Source of the DNA: an uncultured Clostridia bacterium | GTDB lineage: Bacteria; Bacillota; Clostridia; TANB77; CAG-508 | DNA: 64,000 nt | Assembly (NCBI GenBank): GCA_934149005.1 | Contig: CAKPDN010000004.1 | Span: 62,001-126,000 of the forward strand | Reading direction: 5' to 3' | In this document: in pieces, positions 15,420 to 24,989 of the stretch | Position numbering within the stretch: position 1 is the stretch's first letter | How the letters are laid out: each line of letters starts with the position of its first letter | The notes under the pieces: generated by a model | Databases searched by the model: none | What the model saw: the letters and a program-made list of their open reading frames with translations, nothing else | Told to the model about the DNA's origin: nothing | Program-made: the position numbers and the translations under genes

Positions 15420-17201
15420 ATGGCAAGATATAGTGAAGAAATATTAAACGAAGTAAGACAAGCAAACGACATAGTTGATGTAATATCACAATATATACAC
15501 TTAAAAAGAAGCGGAAGAAACTATTTTGGACTATGCCCATTTCATAATGAAAAATCGCCTTCTTTTTCAGTTTCACCAGATAAACAAATATTCCATTGCT
15601 TCGGATGTGGAGTAGGCGGAAATGTAATAACATTTGTATCTAAAATAGAAGGACTAAACTTTATAGAAACAGTACAAATGTTAGCAGAAAGAGCAAATAT
15701 ACAATTACCAACATTAGAAAATAACGTAGATTCACAAAAAGAAATTTTAAAAGACAAAGTATACAAAGTAAATGAATTCACAGCAGAATATTATCATCAA
15801 AATTTATATAAAACACAAGCAAAAATTGCACAAGAATATGTAAAAAAAAGACAATTAAGTAACGAAACACTAAAATCATTTAGAATAGGTTTTTCAGGAA
15901 AATTTGATGAACTATATCAAGAGTTAAAAAAACAAGGATTTCAAGAACGAGAAATACTAGAATCAGGATTAGTAAATAAAAACGAAAGAGGCCAATACAT
16001 AGATAGATATAGAAATAGATTAATGTTTCCAATATGTGATGCAAGAGGACGAGTAATAGCATTTGGAGGAAGAGTTTTAGATGACTCAAAACCTAAATAC
16101 ATAAACTCACCAGAAAATGTAGTATACAGTAAAGGAAGGCATTTATTTGGACTAAATGTTGCCAAAAAAGGAGACACTAAAAAAATACTAATAGTTGAAG
16201 GCTACATGGATGTAATCTCACTACATCAAAGAGGAATAACAAATGTTGTAGCATCACTTGGAACGGCATTAACAGAACAACAAGGTTGGCTACTAAGAAA
16301 AAGTTCAGAACAGATAATATTAAGTTTTGACTCTGATGAGGCAGGAATAAAAGCCAAATTAAGATCAATAGAAATATTACAAAATATGGGATGCGACCTA
16401 AGAGTATTACAATTAGAAGGTGCAAAAGACCCAGATGAATACATATTAAAATATGGAAATATGCGTTTTCAAAATGCAGTAGAAAAAGCATTATCAGTAG
16501 TTGAATTTAAAGTGAAAATATTAAAAAAAGAGTTAAATTTAGAAAACATCAACGACAAAATAAAATTCTTAAATGAAATTGCAAAATTAATTTCAAAAGT
16601 AGACAACAAAATAGAAAGAGAAGTATATATTGAAAAAATTGCAAAAGAATATGATATTTCAAAAGAGGCAATATATGCAGAAGTAAATAAACTAAAATAT
16701 AAAAATTCTAAAAGTGAAAAAATATTAGAAAAATCAAAGCCAATAATAACACATAAAAAAGTAGAAACAAAGGAAATATCACAATCAGTAAAAAGAAGAG
16801 AAAACACAGTAATTTCAATACTTCTTACAGGAGATTTATCAATATTTGAAATAATAAAACAAAATATAAGTCCTGAAGACTTCAAAGATGAAATAAATGC
16901 AAAAATAGCAAAAAAATTGTATGAAGAATTTGAAAAAGGAAATAGTAATATAAATATGATAATAGATAGTTTAGAGCAAGAAGAACAAAATCAAATAACA
17001 ATGATAATGGCAGATGATTATGAAATTGAAAATATGGAAAAAGCAATAGATGATATAATACAGATTTATGAAAAAGAAAAACTAAACAATAGAAAATTTG
17101 AAATATTAGAATTATTAGAACAAACAACTGATATTAGTCAAAAAAGGGACTTAGAAAAGGAACTAAGTAATATTATTATTATGTTAGCAAAGATTAAATG
17201 A
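15420..17201 (+). CDS. dnaG: DNA primase
   Basis: The 593-residue protein has the CHC2 zinc finger at its N-terminus (Cys39, His42, Cys60 and Cys63 in CPFHNEKSPSF ... HCFGCGVGG). The primase core follows, with the TOPRIM motifs IVEGYMDVISLHQRG and SFDSDEAG, and then a C-terminal helicase-binding region. It synthesises RNA primers at the replication fork with DnaB helicase. GAGAGG precedes the ATG. It is followed 70 bp later by rpoD, the classic dnaG-rpoD macromolecular-synthesis arrangement of Firmicutes. No frame break; it uses CGA for arginine. Confidence 0.97.
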   Translation: MARYSEEILNEVRQANDIVDVISQYIHLKRSGRNYFGLCPFHNEKSPSFSVSPDKQIFHCFGCGVGGNVITFVSKIEGLNFIETVQMLAERANIQLPTLENNVDSQKEILKDKVYKVNEFTAEYYHQNLYKTQAKIAQEYVKKRQLSNETLKSFRIGFSGKFDELYQELKKQGFQEREILESGLVNKNERGQYIDRYRNRLMFPICDARGRVIAFGGRVLDDSKPKYINSPENVVYSKGRHLFGLNVAKKGDTKKILIVEGYMDVISLHQRGITNVVASLGTALTEQQGWLLRKSSEQIILSFDSDEAGIKAKLRSIEILQNMGCDLRVLQLEGAKDPDEYILKYGNMRFQNAVEKALSVVEFKVKILKKELNLENINDKIKFLNEIAKLISKVDNKIEREVYIEKIAKEYDISKEAIYAEVNKLKYKNSKSEKILEKSKPIITHKKVETKEISQSVKRRENTVISILLTGDLSIFEIIKQNISPEDFKDEINAKIAKKLYEEFEKGNSNINMIIDSLEQEEQNQITMIMADDYEIENMEKAIDDIIQIYEKEKLNNRKFEILELLEQTTDISQKRDLEKELSNIIIMLAKIK

Positions 17202-17270
17202 ATTTATCTCAAAGATAATAATTAAAAATTTATATATTTAAAATATAAAATTTAAGAAAGGAATGGAAAA

Positions 17271-18407
17271 ATGGCAAAGAAAAAAGAAGAGGAAAATGTA
17301 GAAAAAGTAAAAAACAAAGAACTAAATAAAGAAGAAAAAGAAAAAATAAATGATATAGTAGAAGAAGCAAAACAAAAAGGTAATATGACATATGGAGATT
17401 TAGCAACAAAATTAAACAAAGTAAATCCAGAAAATATTGATGCTGTATTTGATGAATTTGAAAAAGGCGGAATAGATATATTACCAGATGATTTTGATGA
17501 AGAACCTGATATAGAAGATTTAAAGGAAGTAGAAGAATTAAAACTAGATGAAATAACAGACACAAGTTTTGAAGGAATTAGTGTTGATGACCCAGTAAGA
17601 ATGTATTTAAGAGAAATAGGAAAAATACCACTTTTAACATTTGATGAAGAACTTGATTTAGCAAAAAGAATATTAGAAGGAGATGAAGAAGCAAAACAAA
17701 AATTGGCAGAATCAAATTTAAGACTTGTTGTAAGCATAGCAAAAAAATATGTTGGAAGAGGAATGCTATTTTTAGACTTAATACAAGAAGGAAATATGGG
17801 ATTAATAAAAGCTGTAGAGAAATTTGACTATACAAAAGGATTTAAATTTAGTACTTATGCAACATGGTGGATAAGACAAGCAATAACAAGAGCAATAGCA
17901 GATCAAGCAAGAACAATAAGAATTCCAGTACACATGGTAGAAACAATAAATAAATTAATAAGAACATCAAGAAATTTATTACAACAATTAGGAAGAGAAC
18001 CAAGTCCAGAAGAAATAGCAAAAGAAATGGAAATTCCTGTAGAAAAAGTAGTAGAAATACAAAAAATTGCTCAAGACCCAGTATCCTTAGAAACACCAAT
18101 AGGGGAAGAAGAAGATAGTCACTTAGGAGACTTTATTCAAGATGAAGATAGTCCAGCTCCACATGATGCAGCTTCATATACTCTTTTAAAAGAGCAATTA
18201 GAGGAAGTAATGAATACATTAACACCAAGAGAAGCAAAAGTATTAAAATTAAGATTTGGATTAGAGGATGGAAAATCAAGAACCCTTGAAGAAGTAGGTA
18301 AAGAATTTAATGTAACTCGTGAAAGAATTAGACAAATTGAAGCAAAAGCATTAAGAAAATTAAGACATCCTAGCAGAAGTAAAAAACTAAGAGATTATAT
18401 GGGGTAG
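17271..18407 (+). CDS. rpoD: housekeeping RNA polymerase sigma factor SigA
   Basis: The 378-residue protein has an acidic and lysine-rich N-terminus with region 1.1-like sequence. Region 1.2/2 follows (DPVRMYLREIGKIPLLTFDEE, then the KFSTYATWWIRQAITRAIADQ core that contacts the -10 element), then region 3 and region 4 (TLEEVGKEFNVTRERIRQIEAKALRKLRHPSRSKKL) for -35 recognition. It directs most transcription, consistent with the TTGACA/TATAAT promoters in this window. AAGGAATGG precedes the ATG. Typical length for a Firmicute SigA. Confidence 0.97.
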   Translation: MAKKKEEENVEKVKNKELNKEEKEKINDIVEEAKQKGNMTYGDLATKLNKVNPENIDAVFDEFEKGGIDILPDDFDEEPDIEDLKEVEELKLDEITDTSFEGISVDDPVRMYLREIGKIPLLTFDEELDLAKRILEGDEEAKQKLAESNLRLVVSIAKKYVGRGMLFLDLIQEGNMGLIKAVEKFDYTKGFKFSTYATWWIRQAITRAIADQARTIRIPVHMVETINKLIRTSRNLLQQLGREPSPEEIAKEMEIPVEKVVEIQKIAQDPVSLETPIGEEEDSHLGDFIQDEDSPAPHDAASYTLLKEQLEEVMNTLTPREAKVLKLRFGLEDGKSRTLEEVGKEFNVTRERIRQIEAKALRKLRHPSRSKKLRDYMG

Positions 18408-18494
18408 ATAGTTATTAGTTATAGAATAAAAAGGTTAAAGATATAATTATTTAAAAAATATACTATAAATGAAAATTACACACAGGAGGAAATG

Positions 18495-19568
18495 ATGGAA
18501 AATATAAGAGATTTTGTAGAAACAGTAAGGTCAATAGAAATAAGCCAAATAATAGATGTAGGAATAGCTATTTTAATATATATATTATTTAGATGTTTAA
18601 GTAAAAGCCTTGCATATATGACAGTAAAAATTTTTAAACCAAAATCAAGAAATAAAAAAGAAATAAAAAATAATGCATTTTATAATCCTTTAAAAATATT
18701 TTATACTATATTAGGAATTTATATATCAATACTATTTATCAAGAAACCATTAGGGATTAGCGATTGGTGGAATAATGCAATTTATAAAGGATTTAAAATA
18801 GCAATAATAATATTAGCTGCAATAGGAATAGCAAACAGTTTAACAATTAACAACAAAAATATAAATAAATTAAAAGAAAGAATGAATCCAGAAGTAGAAG
18901 ATACTATGTTCAAATTTATATTAAAGGGAATTAAAGTTGTTATATATGTAATAGCGGGATTTATAGTTATAACAGAATTAGGATTTAATCTAAATGGATT
19001 GGTAGCCGGATTAGGGATAGGAAGTGTTGTAATAACACTTGCAGCACAAGATACGGCAAAAAATTTATTTGGAGGCTTAGTAATATTTTTAGATAAACCA
19101 TTTACAGTAGGAGATTGGATACAAGTAGATAAATTTGAAGGAACAGTAGAAGATATTACATTTAGAAGTACAAGAGTAAGAACTTTTGAAAATTCAGTTG
19201 TAAATATACCGAATGCTAATATAGCAAATGACTCAATAATAAATTGGAGTAGAATGGAAAAAAGAAGAAATAAGGTTAATTTATGCTTAGAATTAGATAC
19301 ACCATTAGAAAAAGTAGAGAAAGTACAACAGAGAATTAGAGAAATGTTGATAAGACATGATGATGTAATTGATGATACTATTATAGTTAGATTTGATAAT
19401 ATAACAGATAATGGAATTAATTTATTAGTTTGCAGTTATACAAATTCAATAGATTATGCAAGCTTTCTTGAAGAAAAAGAAAAAGTTAATTTAAAAATAA
19501 TGCAAATATTAAGAGAAGAAAATGTAGAGCTAGCATATGATACAAAAACTATATTTGTAAAAAATTAA
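18495..19568 (+). CDS. small-conductance mechanosensitive channel, MscS family
   Basis: AGGAGG at 18484-18489 is 5 bp from ATG 18495, better than the ATG three bases earlier. Three N-terminal membrane segments end in the pore-lining helix GLNLNGLVAGLGIGSVVITLAAQDTAKNLFGG, here with the Gly/Ala pattern of TM3. The cytoplasmic beta domain follows (FTVGDWIQVDKFEGTVEDI, then TRVRTFENSVVNIPNANIAN). Such channels release solutes during osmotic downshock. The gene is monocistronic with a strong terminator at the stop codon. Confidence 0.93.
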   Translation: MENIRDFVETVRSIEISQIIDVGIAILIYILFRCLSKSLAYMTVKIFKPKSRNKKEIKNNAFYNPLKIFYTILGIYISILFIKKPLGISDWWNNAIYKGFKIAIIILAAIGIANSLTINNKNINKLKERMNPEVEDTMFKFILKGIKVVIYVIAGFIVITELGFNLNGLVAGLGIGSVVITLAAQDTAKNLFGGLVIFLDKPFTVGDWIQVDKFEGTVEDITFRSTRVRTFENSVVNIPNANIANDSIINWSRMEKRRNKVNLCLELDTPLEKVEKVQQRIREMLIRHDDVIDDTIIVRFDNITDNGINLLVCSYTNSIDYASFLEEKEKVNLKIMQILREENVELAYDTKTIFVKN

Positions 19569-19600
19569 GAGAGCTAACAAAATGTTAAGCTCTCTTTTTG
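19568..19600 (+). terminator. intrinsic terminator
   Basis: AGAGAGCTAACA and TGTTAAGCTCTCT pair (one bulge) directly after the mscS stop, followed by TTTTTG. Confidence 0.8.
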
Positions 19601-19609
19601 AAGATAAAA

Positions 19610-19816
19610 TTAAGCGATAAACCATTTGAACAAATTGAAAAGACAGTATAGAATAATTAGACCTAAGACAGGAAGAACAACTAGTCCAAGTACCAAAATC
19701 TGTTCCAAATGTTTTGACATGACTTCGTTCTTATTTGTGGATTTCAAAAGTTTTATATACAAAAAAATGAAAAAAACACAGATAAGAGAAATTAAAATGT
19801 AAGTATACCACCGCAT
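19610..19816 (-). CDS. small membrane protein with CGG as codon 2
   Basis: GGAGGT at 19826-19831 (minus strand) lies 9 bp before ATG 19814-19816. The 68-residue ORF reads ATG CGG TGG TAT and has two hydrophobic helices (YILISLICVFFIFLYIKLL and VLGLVVLPVLGLIILYCLF), so it looks like a genuine small membrane protein. It is the only apparently intact ORF in the window with an in-frame CGG. If CGG always forces a +1 shift, translation would give only MGGILTF and stop. Either CGG is sometimes read in frame, or this ORF is not made from this start, or the short peptide is regulatory. Family not recognised. Confidence 0.5.
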   Translation of the reverse strand: MRWYTYILISLICVFFIFLYIKLLKSTNKNEVMSKHLEQILVLGLVVLPVLGLIILYCLFNLFKWFIA

Positions 19817-20026
19817 AATTTTTAAACCTCCAATCATAAAAATTTATAGATAAATTATAGCACAGATTTTACATAAAATCAAATATTTTTCACATTAAGG
19901 ACACATAAATAAATTAAACTAATAATAATTCAGTAAGATATAAATTATAATTACTATAAATGTTGATATATTTTCTTACTTAAAATAAAAACAATTAAAC
20001 AGTAATGAGGAAAGGATAGACAAAAA

Positions 20027-20701
20027 ATGAATAAATACATATTAATAGTGGATGATGAATCAAGAATGAGAAAACTAATAAAAGATTTTCTAGTAGCAAA
20101 AGGATATAATATATTAGAAGCTGAAGATGGAGAAAAAGCACTACAAGTATTTGAGGAAAATGAATCAAAAATAGAACTAGTATTATTAGATGTTATGATG
20201 CCAAAATTAGATGGATGGTCAGTATTAAGACAAATAAGACAGACATCAAAAGTTCCAATAATAATGTTAACAGCAAGAGGAGAAGAACAAGATGAATTAT
20301 TTGGGTTTGAACTAGGAGTAGATGAATATATATCAAAACCATTTAGCCCTAAAATATTAGTAGCAAGAGTTGAAGCAATATTAAAAAGAACACAAGAAAA
20401 AACAAAAGAATTAAAAAACTGTGGAGGAATAGAAATAGACAAAGATGGCCGAACAGTAAAAGTAGATGGAAAAACATTAGAACTTAGCCTTAGAGAATAT
20501 GAATTATTAGTATATTTAATAGAAAACGAAAACATAGCACTTTCAAGAGATAAAATTTTAAATAATGTATGGAATTTTGATTATTATGGAGATTCAAGAA
20601 CAATAGATAGCCACATAAAAAAAATAAGACATAAATTAGGAAAAAAAGGAAAATATATAAAAACAATGAGAGGTGTAGGATACAAATTTGAAATAAAATA
20701 A
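20027..20701 (+). CDS. OmpR/PhoB-family response regulator
   Basis: The 224-residue product has a receiver domain (IVDDESRMRK acidic pocket, phospho-acceptor Asp55 in LVLLDVMMP, T in MLTARGEE, Lys in EYISKPFSP) and a winged-helix output domain (SLREYELLVYLIENEN ... TIDSHIKKIRHKLG ... TMRGVGYKFE). It binds DNA as a dimer when phosphorylated. The histidine kinase gene starts 20 bp downstream, making a standard two-component pair. Input signal unknown. Confidence 0.95.
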   Translation: MNKYILIVDDESRMRKLIKDFLVAKGYNILEAEDGEKALQVFEENESKIELVLLDVMMPKLDGWSVLRQIRQTSKVPIIMLTARGEEQDELFGFELGVDEYISKPFSPKILVARVEAILKRTQEKTKELKNCGGIEIDKDGRTVKVDGKTLELSLREYELLVYLIENENIALSRDKILNNVWNFDYYGDSRTIDSHIKKIRHKLGKKGKYIKTMRGVGYKFEIK

Positions 20702-20721
20702 ATTTCAAATTTTAATAAAGT

Positions 20722-22239
20722 ATGAAAAAATTAAAAGAAAAAATAAAAAATCTATTTTCATCAGTAAAAGTAAAATTATTTGTAACTATAAGTTTTACAA
20801 TATTATTAGTAATAGTATTCTTAATAATTGTAAACAATTTTGCATTAGAAAATTTCTATTTATATAATAAAGAAAAAACTTTAAAATCTGTATATGAAAC
20901 AATAAACAATTATTATCAAAATGAAAATCATAATAATGATGTTTCAACAGAACTAGAAAAAATAGCAATAAGAAATAACTTTGATATTTTAATAAAAGAT
21001 AATAATGGAATAAATGTATATACAACAAATAAAAATTTTTCATCAGCAATAGGAACAATAAATGATATAATGGATAAATTTAATATGACCACTGGAAAAG
21101 AATTAGAAACAAATGATAAATTTTCAATAAAAAAACAAAAAGACATAAAAAATGGAATGTCATACATAATGCTATCAGGAATACTAGATAATGGGTATTT
21201 ATTATATATAAGAATACCAGTAACATCAATACAAGATAGTGTCAAAATATCAAATAATTTTTTATGGCTAATGGCAGGATTTACAATATTAATTTCAGCG
21301 ATAATGGTATCAGTAGTATCAAGAAAATTTACAGAACCAATATTAGAATTAAACACAATAGCAAAAAAAATGTCAAACTTAGACTTCAGCCAAAAATATA
21401 ATACAACAGATGCAAAAGATGAAATAAATGATTTAGGGAATAGTATAAACACAATGTCAGAAAAATTAGAAAAAACAATAAAACAATTAAGAAGTAGCAA
21501 TATTGAACTTGAAAGAGACATTGAAGAAAAATCAAAAATAGATGAAATGAGAAAAACTTTTATATCAGATGTATCACATGAGTTAAAAACACCAATTGCA
21601 TTAATACAAGGATATAGTGAAGGATTACTTGAAAATGTAAATACAGATGAAGAAAATAGAAGATTTTATGCAGAAGTAATTTTAGATGAAACCAATAAAA
21701 TGGATAAACTTGTAAAACAATTATTAGAATTAATGAAACTAGAATATGGCAAAAGAGAATTTAATGATAAAGAATTTAATATTGTAGAAGTTGAAAAAGA
21801 AGTTATTAGAAAATCTAAAGTTATGTTAGAAGAAAAAAATATACAAGTAGAGTGGCAAAATATAGATGAAATTAATGTAATAGCAGATGACTTTTATATC
21901 GAACAAGTAATAACAAATTATATTACAAATGCAATAAAAAATTTAAAACAGACAATCGATGGAAGAAAATTCATAAAAATTGAAAACGAAATAGATAAAG
22001 AAAAAAATAAAGTTCGCGTAAAAATATTTAACACAGGAGAAAATATAAAAGAGGAAGACTTAAATAGAATATGGAATAGATTTTACAAAGTAGACGAATC
22101 TAGAAATAGAGAAAACGGTGGAACAGGAATAGGCTTAGCATTTGTAAAAGCTATTATGAGTAACTATGACAATAAGTATGGAGTTATTAATAAAGAAGAT
22201 GGTGTCGAATTTTATTTTGAACTTGATTTAAAAAAATGA
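20722..22239 (+). CDS. sensor histidine kinase
   Basis: The 505-residue protein has a membrane helix near 18-38, an extracellular sensor region of about 140 residues, a second helix near 175-195 (FLWLMAGFTILISAIMVSVV), then HAMP (SRKFTEPILELNTIAKKM). HisKA with the phospho-acceptor His in SDVSHELKTP and an HATPase domain follow (N-box TNYITNAIKN, G2 box GGTGIGLAFVK). It pairs with the adjacent OmpR-type regulator. The TGA stop is supplied by a GAGACA/GGGAC repeat that begins at the stop. It includes a CGC arginine codon, showing that other CGN codons are decoded normally. Confidence 0.95.
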   Translation: MKKLKEKIKNLFSSVKVKLFVTISFTILLVIVFLIIVNNFALENFYLYNKEKTLKSVYETINNYYQNENHNNDVSTELEKIAIRNNFDILIKDNNGINVYTTNKNFSSAIGTINDIMDKFNMTTGKELETNDKFSIKKQKDIKNGMSYIMLSGILDNGYLLYIRIPVTSIQDSVKISNNFLWLMAGFTILISAIMVSVVSRKFTEPILELNTIAKKMSNLDFSQKYNTTDAKDEINDLGNSINTMSEKLEKTIKQLRSSNIELERDIEEKSKIDEMRKTFISDVSHELKTPIALIQGYSEGLLENVNTDEENRRFYAEVILDETNKMDKLVKQLLELMKLEYGKREFNDKEFNIVEVEKEVIRKSKVMLEEKNIQVEWQNIDEINVIADDFYIEQVITNYITNAIKNLKQTIDGRKFIKIENEIDKEKNKVRVKIFNTGENIKEEDLNRIWNRFYKVDESRNRENGGTGIGLAFVKAIMSNYDNKYGVINKEDGVEFYFELDLKK

Positions 22240-22290
22240 GACATTTGGGACGGTCCTAATTTGTTTCATTTTTTTGTCGAATTTTACGAG
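22237..22290 (+). repeat. GAGACA/GGGAC intergenic repeat, copy 1
   Basis: TGAGACATTTGGGACGGTCC then AATTTGTTTCA form an imperfect hairpin that begins with the kinase's TGA stop and is followed by seven T's and TTGTCGAATTTTACGA. Close relatives begin at the ogg stop (39531) and overlap the addB stop (45095). Copy 1 could act as a terminator. Confidence 0.6.
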
Positions 22291-22623
22291 ATACATAACG
22301 AACCAAAAAGAATTACATTTGTAGCATTAATTATTATATTAATATTAGCTGTGATTTCAATTTCAAGTGTAAGCGAAAATAGTTAATTAAAAACAAAGAT
22401 AGCAAAAAATAAACAATAAAAAGCTCAAATTGAAGAAGATAAAAAATATCTGATTATGAAAATAAAATAAAAAATATAGAAAAAATAGTAAATATATATA
22501 AGGAAAAAGAATTAATGGAATATCAAAAACACTATTATTTCAAAAAAATGAAAGTGAATTTTATTATGAATATTGACTTTAGCATGTAATAAATATAAAA
22601 TTATAGTATATAAGGAGAGTCAA
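22291..22623 (+). other. 333-bp interval with decayed coding remnant
   Basis: Between the repeat and the next gene, one frame encodes a membrane-like stretch (RITFVALIIILILAVISISS) without a start codon and is then broken by several stops in Lys-rich sequence. It looks like the remains of a small membrane protein. AAGGAGAG at 22612-22619 belongs to the next gene. Nothing else is evident. Confidence 0.35.
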
Positions 22624-24171
22624 ATGATAAAAAAATATAAAATTTACTATATATTGTTAATTATATTATTGATAATTATAGGAATAGTTTGTGTTAATAG
22701 AATATATGAAAATTCAAGTATAATAGCAAAAAATGATAAACAAAAATTATCAGAAATGGAGTTTTCATATAGATTAGCCAATTATAAAGATAATAAATTC
22801 AAAATATCAATAACAGTAGAAGATAAAGCAAATGGTATGGATATAATAGAATTTCCAAATGGAACAATCTTGCAATGTAATGGAAAGAAAAAAGTAGGAT
22901 TAGATTATGAGATAGAAGAAGGAACAGATTATATATTTATAGTAAGAGATATACAAGGCAATGAAAAAAGAGAAGTAGTTAATTTTACAAAGCCAGAAGA
23001 ACCAACAATTACAACACCTACAATTGAAACACCAACACTAAGTTTAAAAGGAATAGATATACCGAAAGTAGAAATAAAATATGATGAAAGACCAGAATTT
23101 GAAGGATATTATAGCATAGATAATGGAAAAACATGGAATTTATATACAGAACCAGTTAATGCAACATCATATAAAATTATTGCAAAAAGTGTACATAAAA
23201 AATGTCCGACACTATATACAGAAGTAAGTGCAAATATTCAACAAACATTAACATCATTAAATCCGGCAGGATATGATGGAAACATGGATACATATGCAGA
23301 CTATAATGTATGGCCTAATTATTCTTGTAAATTTTACATAGATGATACTTGTTGGGATAAATATATATCATTACATTTTAGACTATATGGTTTTACTATG
23401 GGATATTATAGAACACAAAAGATAGTTTTTAAAGATGAAAATAATCAAATAATAGATACATATACTTCACCAGGTGTCCAAACAGGAATTGTTAACAATA
23501 TTATGGCAAAAATACCTAAAAATACAAAATCTGTTTCAATATCTTCTGATTTATATTTGTCAATTTATGAAGTATCTCTTAAATTAATGACACCAGAAAT
23601 TACATATAGTGGATATCCTAAATTGACAGATACAGGATTTATTAATGAAAAAAATGTAGCAATTAAATATGATGATAGTGACTCGATAGAAAATTATTAT
23701 AGTGAAGATGATGGAAATACATGGAAAAAATATTCAAAGGACTTTTTTACTACAGCCAATAAAATTATGGCAAAAAGCATTATTAAAGAATATAATATAG
23801 AATCTTATATATCAACTAAAGAATTAAAAGATCCAGCAGATACAATAGGCAAGGAGGCATATGATGGAAATTTAGATAGCTATTGTTTAAGTTTTCCTAC
23901 GATAAGATTTGATATTGATGAATCAGTATGGAATAAAAATATTAATATGAAACTTTCGGTAAATTATGGATCTAGTTTTACCAGAGAGATATATATTACA
24001 TTTATGAATGAAAATAATGAAGAAATTAGTAAAACACGATTAGGAGCACTTAATTCTTGGAGTACAAATTTGGGTATATATACAGTCGAAGTACCTAATG
24101 GTAGCAAATATGCAACTATTACAATGAGCCATACACCATTAGAATTAAAGATATATGAAATTTATAAATAA
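22624..24171 (+). CDS. surface protein with YYS-D-G-TW repeats
   Basis: AAGGAGAGTC points to ATG 22624; an upstream in-frame ATG would prepend an unlikely leader. The 515-residue product has an N-terminal signal anchor (IYYILLIILLIIIGIVCV) and is otherwise extracellular. Two copies of an Ig-like module end in YYSIDNGKTWNLYTEP and YYSEDDGNTWKKYSKD, the chitobiase/hexosaminidase C-terminal (CHB_HEX_C_1-like) pattern often found in cell-surface proteins. Each is followed by a similar beta-domain opened by AYDGN-x-D-x-Y or GYDGNMDTYADY. There is no cell-wall sorting signal, so it is probably held by the N-terminal helix. Ligand unknown. Confidence 0.65.
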   Translation: MIKKYKIYYILLIILLIIIGIVCVNRIYENSSIIAKNDKQKLSEMEFSYRLANYKDNKFKISITVEDKANGMDIIEFPNGTILQCNGKKKVGLDYEIEEGTDYIFIVRDIQGNEKREVVNFTKPEEPTITTPTIETPTLSLKGIDIPKVEIKYDERPEFEGYYSIDNGKTWNLYTEPVNATSYKIIAKSVHKKCPTLYTEVSANIQQTLTSLNPAGYDGNMDTYADYNVWPNYSCKFYIDDTCWDKYISLHFRLYGFTMGYYRTQKIVFKDENNQIIDTYTSPGVQTGIVNNIMAKIPKNTKSVSISSDLYLSIYEVSLKLMTPEITYSGYPKLTDTGFINEKNVAIKYDDSDSIENYYSEDDGNTWKKYSKDFFTTANKIMAKSIIKEYNIESYISTKELKDPADTIGKEAYDGNLDSYCLSFPTIRFDIDESVWNKNINMKLSVNYGSSFTREIYITFMNENNEEISKTRLGALNSWSTNLGIYTVEVPNGSKYATITMSHTPLELKIYEIYK

Positions 24172-24182
24172 TATACAAAAAC

Positions 24183-24220
24183 AGCACTTTTTGTCGAATT
24201 TTGCGATGAAAAGTGCTTTA
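24183..24220 (+). terminator. hairpin terminator with Spo0A-box-like loop
   Basis: AGCACTTTT at 24183-24191 pairs with GAAAAGTGCT at 24208-24217. The loop carries TTGTCGAATTTTGCGA, including TGTCGAA at 24192-24198. About 12 bp after the surface-protein stop. Confidence 0.6.
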
Positions 24221-24353
24221 CAAATTTAAAAAAAGATGTTATCATAAATACAGATTTTAATCTAAATACACGAAAGTGTTTTTTATCAAAGAAGTTTTTT
24301 CGAAAAAACAAATCCAAAAACAAAACTTTATAAGAGGTTGGTGAAGTATATGA

Positions 24354-24986
24354 ATGATTAACTACACCAAAAGATACGTTAATATTGTTAGTTTTTTAAT
24401 ATCAATAATAATATATACTTTTTTTACCATAACAAGTTCAACTATAAGTTCAATTGATTTTAATCCCCTTTATATCTCTAAACTATTTAAAAGAAATTGT
24501 ATATTAGTAGAACTAAATACTAACAACATTAATCAAGAGACAGAAGAAAAACAACAATTACCAAAAGGAACAGAAGAAAATATAAAAGAAGAAGCAAATT
24601 GGAAAATAATAATTCCAAAAATATCTTTAGAAGCAGAAATATCTGAAGGCACAAGCAAACAAACAATGGATAAGTATGTCGGACATTTTGAAGAGACATC
24701 AAAAGATATAGGAAACATAGGACTTGCGGCACATAATAGAGGATATAACGTAAATTATTTTGCACAAATAAAAAAACTAAAAGAGGGAGATGAAATAATA
24801 TACAAATATTATAATTTTGAGAAAAAATACATAGTATCTAAAAACATAATAATAAAAGATACAGATTGGAGTTATTTAAAAGAAACAGAAGAAGATACAA
24901 TCACATTAATAACATGTGTAGAAAATGAACCTGAATACAGAAGATGTATACAAGGAGTAGAAAAACAAAACAAAGGAGGCAATTAA
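24354..24986 (+). CDS. sortase
   Basis: The 210-residue protein has an N-terminal signal anchor (IVSFLISIIIYTFFTITSS) and a sortase beta-barrel: WKIIIPKISLEAEI, GLAAHNRGYN with the catalytic His near residue 126, then DTITLITCVENEPEYRRCI with the catalytic Cys near 187 and Arg near 195. The TLITC core is diagnostic. Sortases cut LPxTG-type signals and attach proteins to the wall or to each other. The next gene encodes a thioester/Cna-B protein ending in LPVTG, an obvious partner. The subclass is not certain; the compact form fits class D or a pilin-type enzyme. Confidence 0.88.
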   Translation: MINYTKRYVNIVSFLISIIIYTFFTITSSTISSIDFNPLYISKLFKRNCILVELNTNNINQETEEKQQLPKGTEENIKEEANWKIIIPKISLEAEISEGTSKQTMDKYVGHFEETSKDIGNIGLAAHNRGYNVNYFAQIKKLKEGDEIIYKYYNFEKKYIVSKNIIIKDTDWSYLKETEEDTITLITCVENEPEYRRCIQGVEKQNKGGN

Positions 24987-24989
24987 AAA

